Notes: generated from the letters alone by a model not told the origin. DNA of 64,000 nt from Dermabacter sp. (GCA_030538475.1 JAUNTX010000002.1:231026-295025), one strand, 5' to 3'. Counted from the first letter of the stretch, positions 18,485 through 27,885 are shown. Made by a program: numbers and translations.

Positions 18485-20952
18485 TGCGCGCATCGATCAC
18501 TTCCCCCGCACCCCGTGCGGTCATCGCCATGCTCGCTTGCCTGGCACTGATCCTCGTGGGGGGCATCGGGCCCTTCGCCGACCAGCGCGCCGGGGCCGTG
18601 GACTCTCCCGCTGCCTCACCCGTTCAGGGGCGCACCCATCTTACCGGCCCGCTGCAGCCCTCTCCCGAGTTCCAGGGTGCCGATGTCAGCATCGATCTGG
18701 TCGCGCTCACCCCGTCGGCCCTCACCCCAGGGCAGACGCTCAAGGCGGAGGTCGAGGTGACGAACGCGGGCACGGACGTGCTCGAGAACGCGATTCTGGA
18801 CTTCAGCATGAACCGGACGCGCGTGACCGATCGTGACGCGCTCACCGAATGGGCGGCCCGCTCGGGCGAGGATGACCTCGTGGGCCTCGGCCTGTCCCGG
18901 GCCGCGTCGGCCCCCGCCACGATTGCCCCCGGCCAGCGCGTGCGCATGAGCGTCGAGTTGCCCGTGGATGCGCTCGGGCTTGAACTGGATACGACCCTGT
19001 GGGGGCCGCGCCGCGTGGCACTCACCGTGCGCACCGGCGCTGAAACTCAGGACCGCGATGGGATCCAGCGCGTGTCCGCTCCCGGCACCGCCCGCTCCAC
19101 TTTGCGCACGTTCGTGGTGTGGCAGCCCTCGCAAGAAACCCCCACCATCGACCTCGCCTACCTCACGCCGATCCACGCTGAGGATCCGGCAGAACTCGCG
19201 ATCGACCCGGAGGGCTTCGTCAAGGACGCCACCACGGGGGAGCTCGCGGATCGCCTGGAGATCTCGCAGCGCGCCGACGTGGACTGGTGGCTGGACCCCT
19301 CCCTCCTGGCCGAAGTAGCGCTGCCGGAGGCGGGCTCGGTCCTGAGCACCGTGCGGACCCCAGCCGCCGACGGGACAAGTCCGACCACACCGGCGAACGC
19401 GCCGAGCGACGCCGGTGGCGCGTCCGAGGACGATGCCGCCCCGAGCGCGGGCGAGCCGTCGACCACCACCGCACCCGAGGATGATTCCTCGCCGACCGAC
19501 GAGCCCGAGGCTCGCTGGGAGCCGAACCCCACCGCGACCGAGGTGCGCTCCGATCTTCTCGCGGCGCGCGAGGACCGCGGCGTGGTCGCGGCCCCGTACG
19601 CGCTCGCGGACCTGCCCACCCTCGGCGGAAACTACCCCGAGGTCACCACGCTCCTCGGCAAGGAGTCCGAGGGCCTGCTCGATGCGCCCACGCTCGCGCG
19701 CATCTCCGGGAGCGAGGCGAGCGCCGAACGCGTCCAGTCCGCCGTCGATGCGGGAGCCACGGCCGTGCTCGTGCCCGCCGAATCCCTCTACGTTCCCCTG
19801 AGCCCCGCGGTCACCCCGAGCGGATACGGCCAGGTCAACGGCACTCCGGCGCTCGGCTACGACGCCCGGCTCACCCACCTCGCCGAATCCACGGCGATGG
19901 GCACCGATCCCGAACTCGATGTGCAGCGCGCCCTCGCCGACACCGCCCTCATCGCGGGCCAGGACACCGACGCGGCCCGCAGCATCCTCGTGGCCCCCGA
20001 TCCCACCGCGACCCTCGACCCGGATGCCACGGCCCTCATGCTCGATGCGCTCCACGACAGCGCGTGGGTGGAGCGGGGCAGCGTGCGCACGATGCTCACG
20101 AACGCCGCCGACGGCCGCGGCACCACGGAACTGCGCCGCTCGGACACCTCGGATCAGGAACCCGCGCCCCTGTGGGCGGGCACGCTCGGCCAGATCCAGA
20201 GCGTGCAGGTGGAGGCCGACGGCACCCCGCGCGCCCTCGATGCCTCCACGACCGGCGAGGCCACGAGCCCGGCCCCCGCGACCGACGAGCACGTGCGGAC
20301 GGTGAGCGCCGAACTCCTCGAGATCACGGCCGTGCGCTCCGTCCTCGAGGACCAGCGATACGCGAACGCGGCGTGGCTGCTCGCCGCTTCGGGCGTGAGC
20401 GAGCCGGTGCTGCGCGCGCCGGAGGACAGCGAATCCCGGCTCGCGGACCTCACGATGGTGGTCGTGGAACAGTCCTCCCGGATCGAACTGACCACGTCGG
20501 AAAGCTACAACCTGGTCTCCGCAGGCTCGGGCGTGCCGATCTCGATCCGCAACGACTTCGATACGCGCATCACGGTGCACCCGAAGGCCACGATGTCGGA
20601 GCGGATCGTCCGCGTGAGCGACTCCCTCGAACCCATCAGCGTGCCCGCCCATTCCTCGACCGACGCCACGATCCCCATCGAGGCGATCACGAGCGGGAGC
20701 CTCGAACTCACCGTCTCGCTCGATTCCGAGAGCGGGCACGCGATCCACACCTCCACCGCGGCCCTCAGCGTCAATCCCGAATGGGAGAACTGGACCACGC
20801 TCATCCTCGTCATCGCCATGGCTCTGCTCGTGGTGGTGGGCGTGGTGCGCGCGGGCCGCAAGAAATCCGACGCGCGTGCTCCGGCCGAGCGTGGACCCGA
20901 GGATCTCAGCACGCTGGATGATCCTTCCGCTCCTGCCACGAAGGAACCCTGA
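18484..20952 (+). CDS. DUF6049-family secreted/membrane protein
   Basis: The 822-residue protein starts with a signal peptide (VIAMLACLALILVGGIGPFA) and ends with one membrane helix (LILVIAMALLVVVGVV) plus a basic cytoplasmic tail, so most of it is extracytoplasmic. It corresponds in position and layout to Rv3909 of M. tuberculosis, the gene before murJ. The central part has a Thr/Ser/Pro/Glu/Asp-rich stretch (about 295-345). A C-terminal beta-sandwich-like region (SAGSGVPISIRNDFDTRITV) precedes the anchor. No enzyme motif is visible. The murJ start follows six bases after the stop, so the two are co-transcribed and probably act in the same wall process, which is inference. Confidence 0.82.
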   Translation: MRASITSPAPRAVIAMLACLALILVGGIGPFADQRAGAVDSPAASPVQGRTHLTGPLQPSPEFQGADVSIDLVALTPSALTPGQTLKAEVEVTNAGTDVLENAILDFSMNRTRVTDRDALTEWAARSGEDDLVGLGLSRAASAPATIAPGQRVRMSVELPVDALGLELDTTLWGPRRVALTVRTGAETQDRDGIQRVSAPGTARSTLRTFVVWQPSQETPTIDLAYLTPIHAEDPAELAIDPEGFVKDATTGELADRLEISQRADVDWWLDPSLLAEVALPEAGSVLSTVRTPAADGTSPTTPANAPSDAGGASEDDAAPSAGEPSTTTAPEDDSSPTDEPEARWEPNPTATEVRSDLLAAREDRGVVAAPYALADLPTLGGNYPEVTTLLGKESEGLLDAPTLARISGSEASAERVQSAVDAGATAVLVPAESLYVPLSPAVTPSGYGQVNGTPALGYDARLTHLAESTAMGTDPELDVQRALADTALIAGQDTDAARSILVAPDPTATLDPDATALMLDALHDSAWVERGSVRTMLTNAADGRGTTELRRSDTSDQEPAPLWAGTLGQIQSVQVEADGTPRALDASTTGEATSPAPATDEHVRTVSAELLEITAVRSVLEDQRYANAAWLLAASGVSEPVLRAPEDSESRLADLTMVVVEQSSRIELTTSESYNLVSAGSGVPISIRNDFDTRITVHPKATMSERIVRVSDSLEPISVPAHSSTDATIPIEAITSGSLELTVSLDSESGHAIHTSTAALSVNPEWENWTTLILVIAMALLVVVGVVRAGRKKSDARAPAERGPEDLSTLDDPSAPATKEP

Positions 20953-20958
20953 GCACCC

Positions 20959-22713
20959 ATGACCGATTCCTCCACCCCCGCCGAGGGTCTGGATCCCGCC
21001 GCTCGCGCGGGTCACGGTGAGGGGCAGGGGACGCCGCAGCGTTCCCGCCGCTCCATGGCTCTGCGCGCGAGCGCGCTCATGGCCGCGGGCTCCACCTTCT
21101 CCCGCCTCCTCGGCTTCGTGCGCACCTTCCTCATGGGCATGGTGCTCGGCGGCAGCGCCTCGATTGCCGCGAACGCCTATTCGGCGGCGAACGTGCTGCC
21201 GAACTCCATCTGGATCCTCATCGGCGGCGGCACGCTCAACGCGATCCTCGTGCCCGCGATCGTGCGGTCCATGAAGCGGCCCGACGGCGGCAACGACTAC
21301 ATGTCGCGCCTGTTCACCCTCGTGATCGTGGCCTCCGGCGCCGTCACGGCCCTGTGCATGCTCGCGGTGCCGCTCCTGCTCACCGTGGCGAACTCGCGCC
21401 TGGATCCAGGCACGATGCAGGCCGCGACCGTGCTCGCGTACTGGCTCATGCCGCAGATGATGTTTTCCGCCGTCTACATCATGTTCGGGCAGATCCTCAA
21501 CGCGCACGAGAGCTTCGGCCCATATCAGTGGGCGCCCGCGTTCAACAACGTCGTGGCGATCATCGGCGCCATCATCTTCCTGGCCCTGTGGGGCTCGCAG
21601 CCCGACGGCACCGAGTGGACCTGGGCGATGATCGCCGTGCTCGCGCTCTCGCAAGTGGGCGGCGTCGCCGCCCAGGGCCTCCTCGTGTTCCTGTGGACCC
21701 GGAAGATTGGCCTGCGGATCCGCCTCAAGTGGGGCTTTCGCGGCCTCGGGCTCGGCTCCCTGTCGAAGCTGGGCCTGTGGACCCTCGGGATGCTGTTCCT
21801 CGGCCAAATCGGCGTGTTCGCGATGCGCTGGTCCACGAACGGCGCCGTTTCCGAAGTGGAGCGGTTGCAGTCCTCCGGCGGGAATAAGGCGGTGCGGGAC
21901 CTGTATCCCGCGCTCGCCACCCTGGACTGGTCGTACACGGTGTTCATGATCCCGCAGGGCATCATCGCCGTGGCCCTCGTAACCTCCGTGTTTCCGCGGA
22001 TGGCCTCGCAAGCGAGCGACCACGATCACGCGGGCGCCTACCGCACCTATTCCGCGATGAACCGGGTGCTGCTGGTCCCGATGATCCTCGCCTCCGTGGT
22101 GCTGTGCGTTCTGGCGGCGCCGATCATGTGGGTGGCCATCGGCGGCACGAGCCCCACCGCCGCGCAAGCGAACGGCCTCGTGCTGGCCGGGTATGTCGTC
22201 GGCCTGACCCCCTTCGCGGCGCTGTATCTGGTCAAGCGTTTCTTCTACGCGTACGAGGACGCCCGCATGAGCTTCATGATGCAGATCCCCGTCACGCTCG
22301 TCTCCCTCCTGGCCCTGTGGCCCATCCTCGCGTTCGTGGATCCCCGCTACGCGACCGCGACCGCCACGGTGGTCAGTTCGCTCGGCAACCTCATCGCGTG
22401 GCTCATGGGCCTCGCCTTCATGCGCCGCAAACTCAGCCAGCTGGGCGTCGATTCGAGCACGATGAGCGGCACCTCGACCCTGCTCACCCTCGTGCGACTG
22501 CTCATTGCCGCCGCGTTCGCCGCCGCGGCCGGGTGGGGCCTGCTCGCGCTCGCCGGTGACCTCACGTGGACTTCCCGGCCCACCGCGGTCCTCGTCGGCC
22601 TCGTCGTCGCCTCCGCCATGAGCCTCGTGTTCATCGCCGCCGCCTTCGTGCTGCGCGTGAGCGAGGTCCGCGAGGCGGGCAGCATTATTGGGCGGCGCCT
22701 GCGGCGGCGATAG
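20959..22713 (+). CDS. murJ: Lipid II flippase MurJ (MviN)
   Basis: MurJ moves lipid-linked peptidoglycan precursor across the membrane. The 584-residue protein has about 14 hydrophobic segments and the family start SRLLGFVRTFLMGMVLGGSA with NSIWILIGGGTLNAILVPAI. It ends shortly after the last helix with a basic tail (RRLRRR). In M. tuberculosis the homologue is fused to a pseudokinase and an extracellular domain; here these sit on a separate downstream gene. The murJ start follows the DUF6049 stop by six bases. Confidence 0.93.
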   Translation: MTDSSTPAEGLDPAARAGHGEGQGTPQRSRRSMALRASALMAAGSTFSRLLGFVRTFLMGMVLGGSASIAANAYSAANVLPNSIWILIGGGTLNAILVPAIVRSMKRPDGGNDYMSRLFTLVIVASGAVTALCMLAVPLLLTVANSRLDPGTMQAATVLAYWLMPQMMFSAVYIMFGQILNAHESFGPYQWAPAFNNVVAIIGAIIFLALWGSQPDGTEWTWAMIAVLALSQVGGVAAQGLLVFLWTRKIGLRIRLKWGFRGLGLGSLSKLGLWTLGMLFLGQIGVFAMRWSTNGAVSEVERLQSSGGNKAVRDLYPALATLDWSYTVFMIPQGIIAVALVTSVFPRMASQASDHDHAGAYRTYSAMNRVLLVPMILASVVLCVLAAPIMWVAIGGTSPTAAQANGLVLAGYVVGLTPFAALYLVKRFFYAYEDARMSFMMQIPVTLVSLLALWPILAFVDPRYATATATVVSSLGNLIAWLMGLAFMRRKLSQLGVDSSTMSGTSTLLTLVRLLIAAAFAAAAGWGLLALAGDLTWTSRPTAVLVGLVVASAMSLVFIAAAFVLRVSEVREAGSIIGRRLRRR

Positions 22714-22850
22714 CAGCCGCGCGCCTGGCTTTCTCCGCGCCCGCCGGGCGCCGGTCCTGCCCCTGCCCTGCTGTCTCCCGCCCTTCCCACGCCCGCCGCG
22801 CGCCGGGAGGCCCGGCTCACCCGCATTCAGCCACGGTAAGGCCCCCCGGC

Positions 22851-22914
22851 TACGATTGGGACCAATCCCGCGGCGCCCCGGTGCCGTGCTTCCGTCCACG
22901 TGCAGAGGTTCGAA
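22851..22914 (+). promoter_or_regulatory. Promoter and operator-like palindrome before the pseudokinase gene
   Basis: A -10-like TACGAT (22851-22856) overlaps a perfect 14-base palindrome, GATTGG-GA-CCAATC (22854-22867), centred on the expected transcription start. This is where a repressor would bind. The 186-base gap from murJ suggests the downstream gene has its own promoter. Confidence 0.35.
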
Positions 22915-25281
22915 GTGAGTAAGCAGCGACCCATCGACGACCTGAGCGCCTCCGTCTCTTTGATCCCCGGACTGAACGGGGACCCCGAGGTGCCGGCCGA
23001 TCTCCTGCTGCCCGACGCCGCAGCGCCGGGCGCATCCTGGCACGTGGGGCGCACCCCGGACGGCCAGAGCCTGCTCGTCTTCGTGGTGCGCGGCGAGCAC
23101 GCCGTCGATGCCGCGGATGAGGCGCGGCGCGCCCAGCTCGTGACCGCGGCGGCACTCGTGCCGATCCTTGGCGTGGAGGAGTTTTACGAGGCCGACGGCA
23201 CCCCGCTGACCGCCGTCATGTATGAGGATCCGGGCGTGGAGTCGCTCGCGGACCTCACGGAGGCGGGCGCGCTGCGGCCCGAGACGGCCCGCGCGATTGC
23301 GGGCCAGGTGACCGATGCGCTCGAGACGGCCCGCCAGAAGGGCGTGCGCCATTTCCTGCTCGATGAACGGCGCGTGTTCGTCGATATCGAGCACAACGAG
23401 GTGCGGATCCTCGGCGCGGGCGTGGAGGCGGCCGCGACGGATGCCGACGCCTGGAGCGATGATCCGTTCTCCGTGAATCCCGACGTGCGCTCGATTGGGC
23501 GGGTGCTGTTCGTGGCGCTCGCGGGCCGCGGTCCCGAGTTTTTCGCGACCCCGGAGGTCCTCGATCCGTCGGTCGTGTCGCCCCGCACCGTCCCCGCCGA
23601 TCTCGCGCTGCTGACCCGCACCCTGCTCAGCCACGAGGCCGGGACGCCCGATCATCCCCCGTATGCGGTGCGTGATGTGCGCGCCGAATTGGCGCCGTGG
23701 CAGTCGCTGCCCGTGACCCTCGAGGCGTTCGATCCCGAACAGCACGCGGGCGCGCCCACGCCGCTGAGTGCCGACGCGCAGGCGGGCCTGGCGGAGGGCC
23801 CGGGCGCGAACGTGGGGGCCGACGGCGACAAGGCCCCGTTTGTGGACGAGGCGCCAACGAGAGTGCGCGCTGTCAGTGCTGTGAACGACGACACCGATCC
23901 GAAGCTGCGGCCCGTGCCCGGCGCCGGGGCTGTCGCCGCGAGCGTGGCCGGTGCCGCAGCGGGTATGGCCGGTGCTGAGGCTGCCGGTGCGGGCGCGAGC
24001 GCCGGGCTCCGTCCCCTTCCCATGGGCGGCGACGCGCCGCAGAAGACCTGGGCCGACGCCCTCGGCGCGGGCTCCACCGCCGGTGCCAACGGTGCCACCG
24101 GGCCTGGCGGCGCCGATGGCTCGCACGGCCCCGATACCGACCCCGACGGCTCCGGCGCACGGGGCGCCGCCGCAAACGGTGCCGATTCAAACGGCGCCGA
24201 TGCGGGAGACGATTCCTGGACCTCGGCCGATACGCTGCGCCGCAGCGCCCTGCTCGACGAACCTGACTCGCCCACCGGCGGCGGCCCGATCCTCGTGGCC
24301 GGTCGCAGCCAGTCGCTCGCCGCGTCCATCGCGGACGCCGAACGCGGTCCCGACTTCGCCACTCGCGCCCCGGAGCCTGGCGCTGCCGAGGGCTCGGAAG
24401 CGGAGGGTGCCGGGGACCTGTCGGCCTCTCGCCCCACGCTGCTTCCCCCGTCGGCCGTGCCGCATCAGCCCACGCCCGCCGCCGGACCCGCGATCGAGGT
24501 GCGCGGGCGCGGTTCATCGCTCGCTGAGGACGCGCCGTCGCCGATGAACAGCCCGTCCCTGCTGAGGGACGTGGTGGGGGTGGCGATGGCCGCCGACGAT
24601 CCGCAGTCCCTCACCGCGGGCAGCGGCGGCAGTGCGGGCCGCGGCTACCAGTCGAAGATCATTCTGGGGCTCGCCATTTTGCTCGTCATCCTCGGCGTCG
24701 TCTTCGCGATCACCACGGTGACCTCTCCGGGCCGTGATCGGGGCGTCACCTCGAATTCCACGGCGAGTGCGAGCGCGACCGCGGAGGCCACGGACGCGGC
24801 GGAGCCAGCCGAAACGACCGAGCCCACCGAGGAAGCCCCCGCCGCCCAGCCGGCCACGCTCGCGGGCGTGAGCGTCGTCTACCCGCCGGATCCGGCCAAG
24901 GCGGACTACCCGGAAAACGCCGCCCTCATGACCGATGGCGACCCCGGCACCGCGTGGACCACGCAGCGCTACGTCACGCCCGACTACGGCCGCATGCGCG
25001 AAGGCATGGGCGTGCGGCTCACCCTCGATCCGGGCGGCATCGTCAACGAGGTCGTCGTGACCGCGGGCGCGCAGCAGGGCGGCACCATCGAGCTTCGCCC
25101 GGTCAATGAGGCCGGTGAGATCGGCGAGCCCATCGCGAGCGGGGAACTGACCGCGGGCGCCGAGACCGTCCTGAAGCCCGAGCAGCCCATCGAGGCCACG
25201 GACCTCGTGCTGTGGGCGCCCACCATCGGCGCGGTCGATGGCGGGTACCGGCTCGAAATCGCGGAAGTGCGAGTCAACTAA
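22915..25281 (+). CDS. Pseudokinase-like membrane protein with extracellular discoidin-like domain
   Basis: The 788-residue protein has a cytoplasmic N-terminal domain (about 1-270) whose layout follows a protein kinase lobe pair (VRHFLLDERRVFVDIEHNEVRI resembles a degenerate catalytic loop) but lacks the HRD and DFG motifs. A long Ala/Gly/Asp/Pro-rich linker follows (about 280-575), then one membrane helix (LGLAILLVILGVVFAITTV, near 583-602) and a C-terminal beta-rich domain (DGDPGTAWTTQRYV, LTLDPGGIVNEVVVTAG) like F5/8-type C domains. It corresponds to the C-terminal half of mycobacterial MviN, whose pseudokinase recruits FhaA when phosphorylated. I chose the GTG at 22915, with AGAGG six bases upstream; a GTG at 22900 is possible. 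Confidence 0.72.
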   Translation: MSKQRPIDDLSASVSLIPGLNGDPEVPADLLLPDAAAPGASWHVGRTPDGQSLLVFVVRGEHAVDAADEARRAQLVTAAALVPILGVEEFYEADGTPLTAVMYEDPGVESLADLTEAGALRPETARAIAGQVTDALETARQKGVRHFLLDERRVFVDIEHNEVRILGAGVEAAATDADAWSDDPFSVNPDVRSIGRVLFVALAGRGPEFFATPEVLDPSVVSPRTVPADLALLTRTLLSHEAGTPDHPPYAVRDVRAELAPWQSLPVTLEAFDPEQHAGAPTPLSADAQAGLAEGPGANVGADGDKAPFVDEAPTRVRAVSAVNDDTDPKLRPVPGAGAVAASVAGAAAGMAGAEAAGAGASAGLRPLPMGGDAPQKTWADALGAGSTAGANGATGPGGADGSHGPDTDPDGSGARGAAANGADSNGADAGDDSWTSADTLRRSALLDEPDSPTGGGPILVAGRSQSLAASIADAERGPDFATRAPEPGAAEGSEAEGAGDLSASRPTLLPPSAVPHQPTPAAGPAIEVRGRGSSLAEDAPSPMNSPSLLRDVVGVAMAADDPQSLTAGSGGSAGRGYQSKIILGLAILLVILGVVFAITTVTSPGRDRGVTSNSTASASATAEATDAAEPAETTEPTEEAPAAQPATLAGVSVVYPPDPAKADYPENAALMTDGDPGTAWTTQRYVTPDYGRMREGMGVRLTLDPGGIVNEVVVTAGAQQGGTIELRPVNEAGEIGEPIASGELTAGAETVLKPEQPIEATDLVLWAPTIGAVDGGYRLEIAEVRVN

Positions 25282-25283
25282 GC

Positions 25284-25853
25284 ATGAAGAGGGGGCAGGC
25301 CCGACGGGCACAGCGGGCGCGCGCCAAGGCACGCCAGCGGCTCCAGGGCGTCTCCGAATCCAGCGGCTTTCCCCGCGGCGTCCTCGTTGCGTTCCTCGGC
25401 GTCGCCGTGGGCCTCGGCCTCCTGCTGTCGTGGGCGCTCGGCATCAGCGTCCAGGTGCAAAGCCCCAATGCGCCCGTCTCCCTCGACTCCACGAGCGCCC
25501 CGGGAGTGGACGAGCTCGGCTTCACCGTCCTCACCGAAAACACCGTGGGCACCGAAGTACAGACGCTTATCGAGACCGGCACCCTGCAAAACCCCGCCAC
25601 ATTCGACGTCTCCGCGTGCCTCAGCGAACTCGGGGTCGACGATTCGGTACTCATGCTCGAGAAGGTCGCATGGTCCGACGACGGCCTCGCCTGGCTCATC
25701 GTCCACTCCCCATCCTCACTCGGTGTGATCCGCACAAACGGCGGGGAAGTTTCCGCGGCCGTCGTGCGTTCCACGTGCGGCACCTCATCATCCAAGGGCG
25801 CCTCGGACTCCACGCTGTGGTCCGGTTTCGTCGTGGTGGGACCGCCCCGCTAA
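25284..25853 (+). CDS. Small membrane-anchored protein of unknown function
   Basis: The 189-residue frame begins with an ATG two bases after the preceding stop, so it is translationally linked to the pseudokinase-like gene. The N-terminus is strongly basic (MKRGQARRAQRARAKARQRL), then one membrane helix (VLVAFLGVAVGLGLLLSWAL), then an outward-facing domain of about 130 residues with two cysteines (SACLSEL and RSTCGTS). I recognise no family. The context suggests a part in the same envelope system. Confidence 0.65.
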   Translation: MKRGQARRAQRARAKARQRLQGVSESSGFPRGVLVAFLGVAVGLGLLLSWALGISVQVQSPNAPVSLDSTSAPGVDELGFTVLTENTVGTEVQTLIETGTLQNPATFDVSACLSELGVDDSVLMLEKVAWSDDGLAWLIVHSPSSLGVIRTNGGEVSAAVVRSTCGTSSSKGASDSTLWSGFVVVGPPR

Positions 25854-25912
25854 CGAACCGGGCATACCCCGCGGGGGCCGACGGTTCCCCGATAATGGTC
25901 ATGGCTTCTCGT

Positions 25913-25986
25913 TACGCTGACACCACCCCGTCGGTCCCGTAGTTTCCGGCCGTCGCACGGCCCAGACAAGTCCCGAAAGGACGTTC
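25913..25986 (+). promoter_or_regulatory. trxB promoter and leader
   Basis: TACGCT at 25913-25918 is a likely -10 and gives a leader of about 60 bases ending in GAAAGGA before the ATG. No clear -35 is visible. Confidence 0.4.
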
Positions 25987-27033
25987 ATGAGCACCACCGA
26001 GACGAACCCTTCCATCCTCACGACCGTGGGCAGCGGAGGATTCGGGATTGACCTGAACGCTCCCTCGCCGGAGCCCGACGCCGCGGCGACCGCGACCTCG
26101 GACACCGTGCACGACCTCGTGATCGTCGGCTCCGGCCCCGCCGGCTACACCGCCGCCGTGTATGCGGCGCGCGCCGAACTGGCGCCCGTGGTCATCGCCG
26201 GGTCCCTCGAAGCGGGCGGCGCTCTCATGACCACGACCGAAGTGGAGAACTTCCCCGGCTTCCCCGAGGGCATCATGGGCCCCGAGCTCATGACGCAGAT
26301 GCAGGAGCAGGCGGAACGCTTCGGCGCGGAGATCATCTTCGAGGACGCCACCGCCGTGGATCTCGCGGGCGATATCAAGACCATCGAGATCGAGAGCGGC
26401 CAAGTGTTCCGCGCCCGCGCCGTGATCCTCGCGACCGGTTCCGCGTACCGCAAGCTCGGCATCGACGGGGAAGAACGGCTGAGCGGCAAGGGCGTGAGCT
26501 GGTGCGCCACGTGCGACGGGTTCTTCTTCAAGGACAAGGACATCGTTGTGGTGGGCGGCGGCGATAGCGCCGTGGAAGAGGCCACGTTCCTCACCCGGTT
26601 CGCCAACTCCGTGACCCTCCTTCACCGCCGCGACGCCTTGCGGGCCTCAAAGATCATGGCAAAGCGGGCCGAAGCCGATCCGAAGCTGACGATCCGGTGG
26701 AACTCCGCCATCGCCGCCATTCACGGTGATACGCAGCTGGACTCCCTGACCGTCGTGGATACTCAGACGGGCGTGGAGGAGCGGCTCGTGGCCGAGGGCC
26801 TGTTCGAGGCCATCGGGCATATTCCGCGCTCGGCCCTGTTCGCCGATCAGGTGACGCTCGACGACGAAGGCTACGTCGTGTGCGAGGGCCGCACCACGCA
26901 CACCTCGCTGCCCGGCGTCTTCGCGTGCGGCGACCTCGTGGATCACCGGTACCGCCAGGCGATCACGGCCGCCGGTTCCGGGTGCTCCGCAGCGCTGGAT
27001 GCCGAGAAGTTCCTCGCGGGCCTCAGCGACTGA
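25987..27033 (+). CDS. trxB: Thioredoxin reductase
   Basis: This NADPH:FAD disulfide reductase of the cytoplasm is 348 residues long. It has the FAD motif [21 protein letters not shown] (about 44-64), the redox centre CATC at 173-176, the NADPH motif [19 protein letters not shown], and the C-terminal FAD motif [23 protein letters not shown]. About 40 extra residues precede the core (starting at HDLVIVG) and look disordered. In many actinobacteria a thioredoxin gene follows trxB; here the follower is a cysteine-less thioredoxin-like protein, so the physiological electron acceptor must be encoded elsewhere. Confidence 0.95.
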   Translation: MSTTETNPSILTTVGSGGFGIDLNAPSPEPDAAATATSDTVHDLVIVGSGPAGYTAAVYAARAELAPVVIAGSLEAGGALMTTTEVENFPGFPEGIMGPELMTQMQEQAERFGAEIIFEDATAVDLAGDIKTIEIESGQVFRARAVILATGSAYRKLGIDGEERLSGKGVSWCATCDGFFFKDKDIVVVGGGDSAVEEATFLTRFANSVTLLHRRDALRASKIMAKRAEADPKLTIRWNSAIAAIHGDTQLDSLTVVDTQTGVEERLVAEGLFEAIGHIPRSALFADQVTLDDEGYVVCEGRTTHTSLPGVFACGDLVDHRYRQAITAAGSGCSAALDAEKFLAGLSD

Positions 27034-27061
27034 TTCGCTCCCGCACAGTAGTCATTGAACC

Positions 27062-27415
27062 GTGAGCACCGTCCAGGTCACCCTCGTGTGGGCGTCCTGG
27101 GCGGTGCCGTCACGTCCGGCCCGGCTCGCCGCCGCCGAACTGGCAAGGGCCGTTCCCTGCTCCGTGACCGAGGTTGATTTCTCCCTCGGGATGCTCAGCC
27201 CCGACCTCGAGACCTGGCCGGGGGCCGATGCCGACGGTGGGCACTCGCATGTCTCTCTTCTCCGCGGGCTGCTCGAGGCTCATGGTTCCGCGCTTCCGCT
27301 GCCCACCTGGATCATCTCGGTTCCCGGGTCCGACGATCATCGCGTGATCCACGGGGCGGTGCCGAAGTTTCAGGTGCGGGAGGCGATTGACGGCCTCCTT
27401 GCCGGTGGTACCTAG
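27062..27415 (+). CDS. Thioredoxin-fold protein lacking both active-site cysteines
   Basis: The protein has 117 residues, thioredoxin-sized, and sits where trxC lies in related genomes, 28 bases after trxB. The start VTLVWASWAVPSRPARLAAA aligns with the thioredoxin active-site region, usually written as WCGPC plus a helix, but reads W13-A14-V15-P16-S17: both cysteines are replaced. The cis-proline region is kept (LPLPTWIISVP, P81), as is the C-terminal helix (GAVPKFQVREAIDGLL) that follows the thioredoxin VGAxPK motif. The only cysteine is C33. It cannot do thiol exchange at the usual site. Possible roles are binding partner, regulator of TrxB or DNA-replication factor, all inference. The start is a GTG with no clear Shine-Dalgarno. 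Confidence 0.65.
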   Translation: MSTVQVTLVWASWAVPSRPARLAAAELARAVPCSVTEVDFSLGMLSPDLETWPGADADGGHSHVSLLRGLLEAHGSALPLPTWIISVPGSDDHRVIHGAVPKFQVREAIDGLLAGGT

Positions 27416-27419
27416 ATAC

Positions 27420-27461
27420 TTATCCACATGGTTGTCCACATCTGCGTCCACACTGTCCACA
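27420..27461 (+). repeat. Tandem DnaA boxes
   Basis: Four direct repeats lie within 42 bases: TTATCCACA (27420-27428) and TTGTCCACA (27432-27440) are perfect DnaA boxes; GCGTCCACA (27444-27452) and CTGTCCACA (27453-27461) are degenerate. They begin five bases after the thioredoxin-like gene. Further weak boxes occur at 27683-27691 (TGTGGACAC) and 27742-27750 (TTGTCCACC). Confidence 0.7.
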
Positions 27462-27636
27462 CCGCGACGTGGGGCCGTTTCTTGTGGCAGTGATGTGGCT
27501 GGGCCTCCCGAGAGGGATCGTCGCCGCCGCGCGGCGCACCCGGTCAGCTGCGGCGCTGATCCTGCGCTCATCGTGTATCGCCCCAGGTCAGGGGCTTGGC
27601 GGAGGATTCTCCGCCCCGCGGGCTGACCATTGCAGG

Positions 27637-27652
27637 CGTTTCACGTGGAACC
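27637..27652 (+). repeat. parS site 1
   Basis: CGTTTCACGTGGAACC: the core GTTTCACGTGGAAC fits the parS consensus TGTTNCACGTGAAACA read on the other strand, with both end bases changed. Confidence 0.75.
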
Positions 27653-27772
27653 GTGCTGCCCGCCCTTTTCTGCATGCACAGTTGTGGACACCGTTGTGGG
27701 GAATCGGCTTCTGCTGTCGGATGAACCTACCGCGCATCGAGTTGTCCACCGTGGAGCGCGGGCGATTGTGGA

Positions 27773-27788
27773 TGTTTCACGTGGAACG
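27773..27788 (+). repeat. parS site 2
   Basis: TGTTTCACGTGGAACG: one end base differs from the consensus (N position used). Confidence 0.8.
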
Positions 27789-27885
27789 CAGTGACTCCCT
27801 TACTACCCGGTCCAGCCGATCACGCACGGCGGCCTATAGTTGCTCCGGACCGCGTGGCTAGGGCGCCGCCATTTCCATCTTTGGG

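Noticed and set aside
18616..24126. Leftward 1,836-codon frame opposite DUF6049, murJ and the pseudokinase gene
   Set aside because: Arg/Gly/His-rich shadow frame of three real genes, with no motif of its own.
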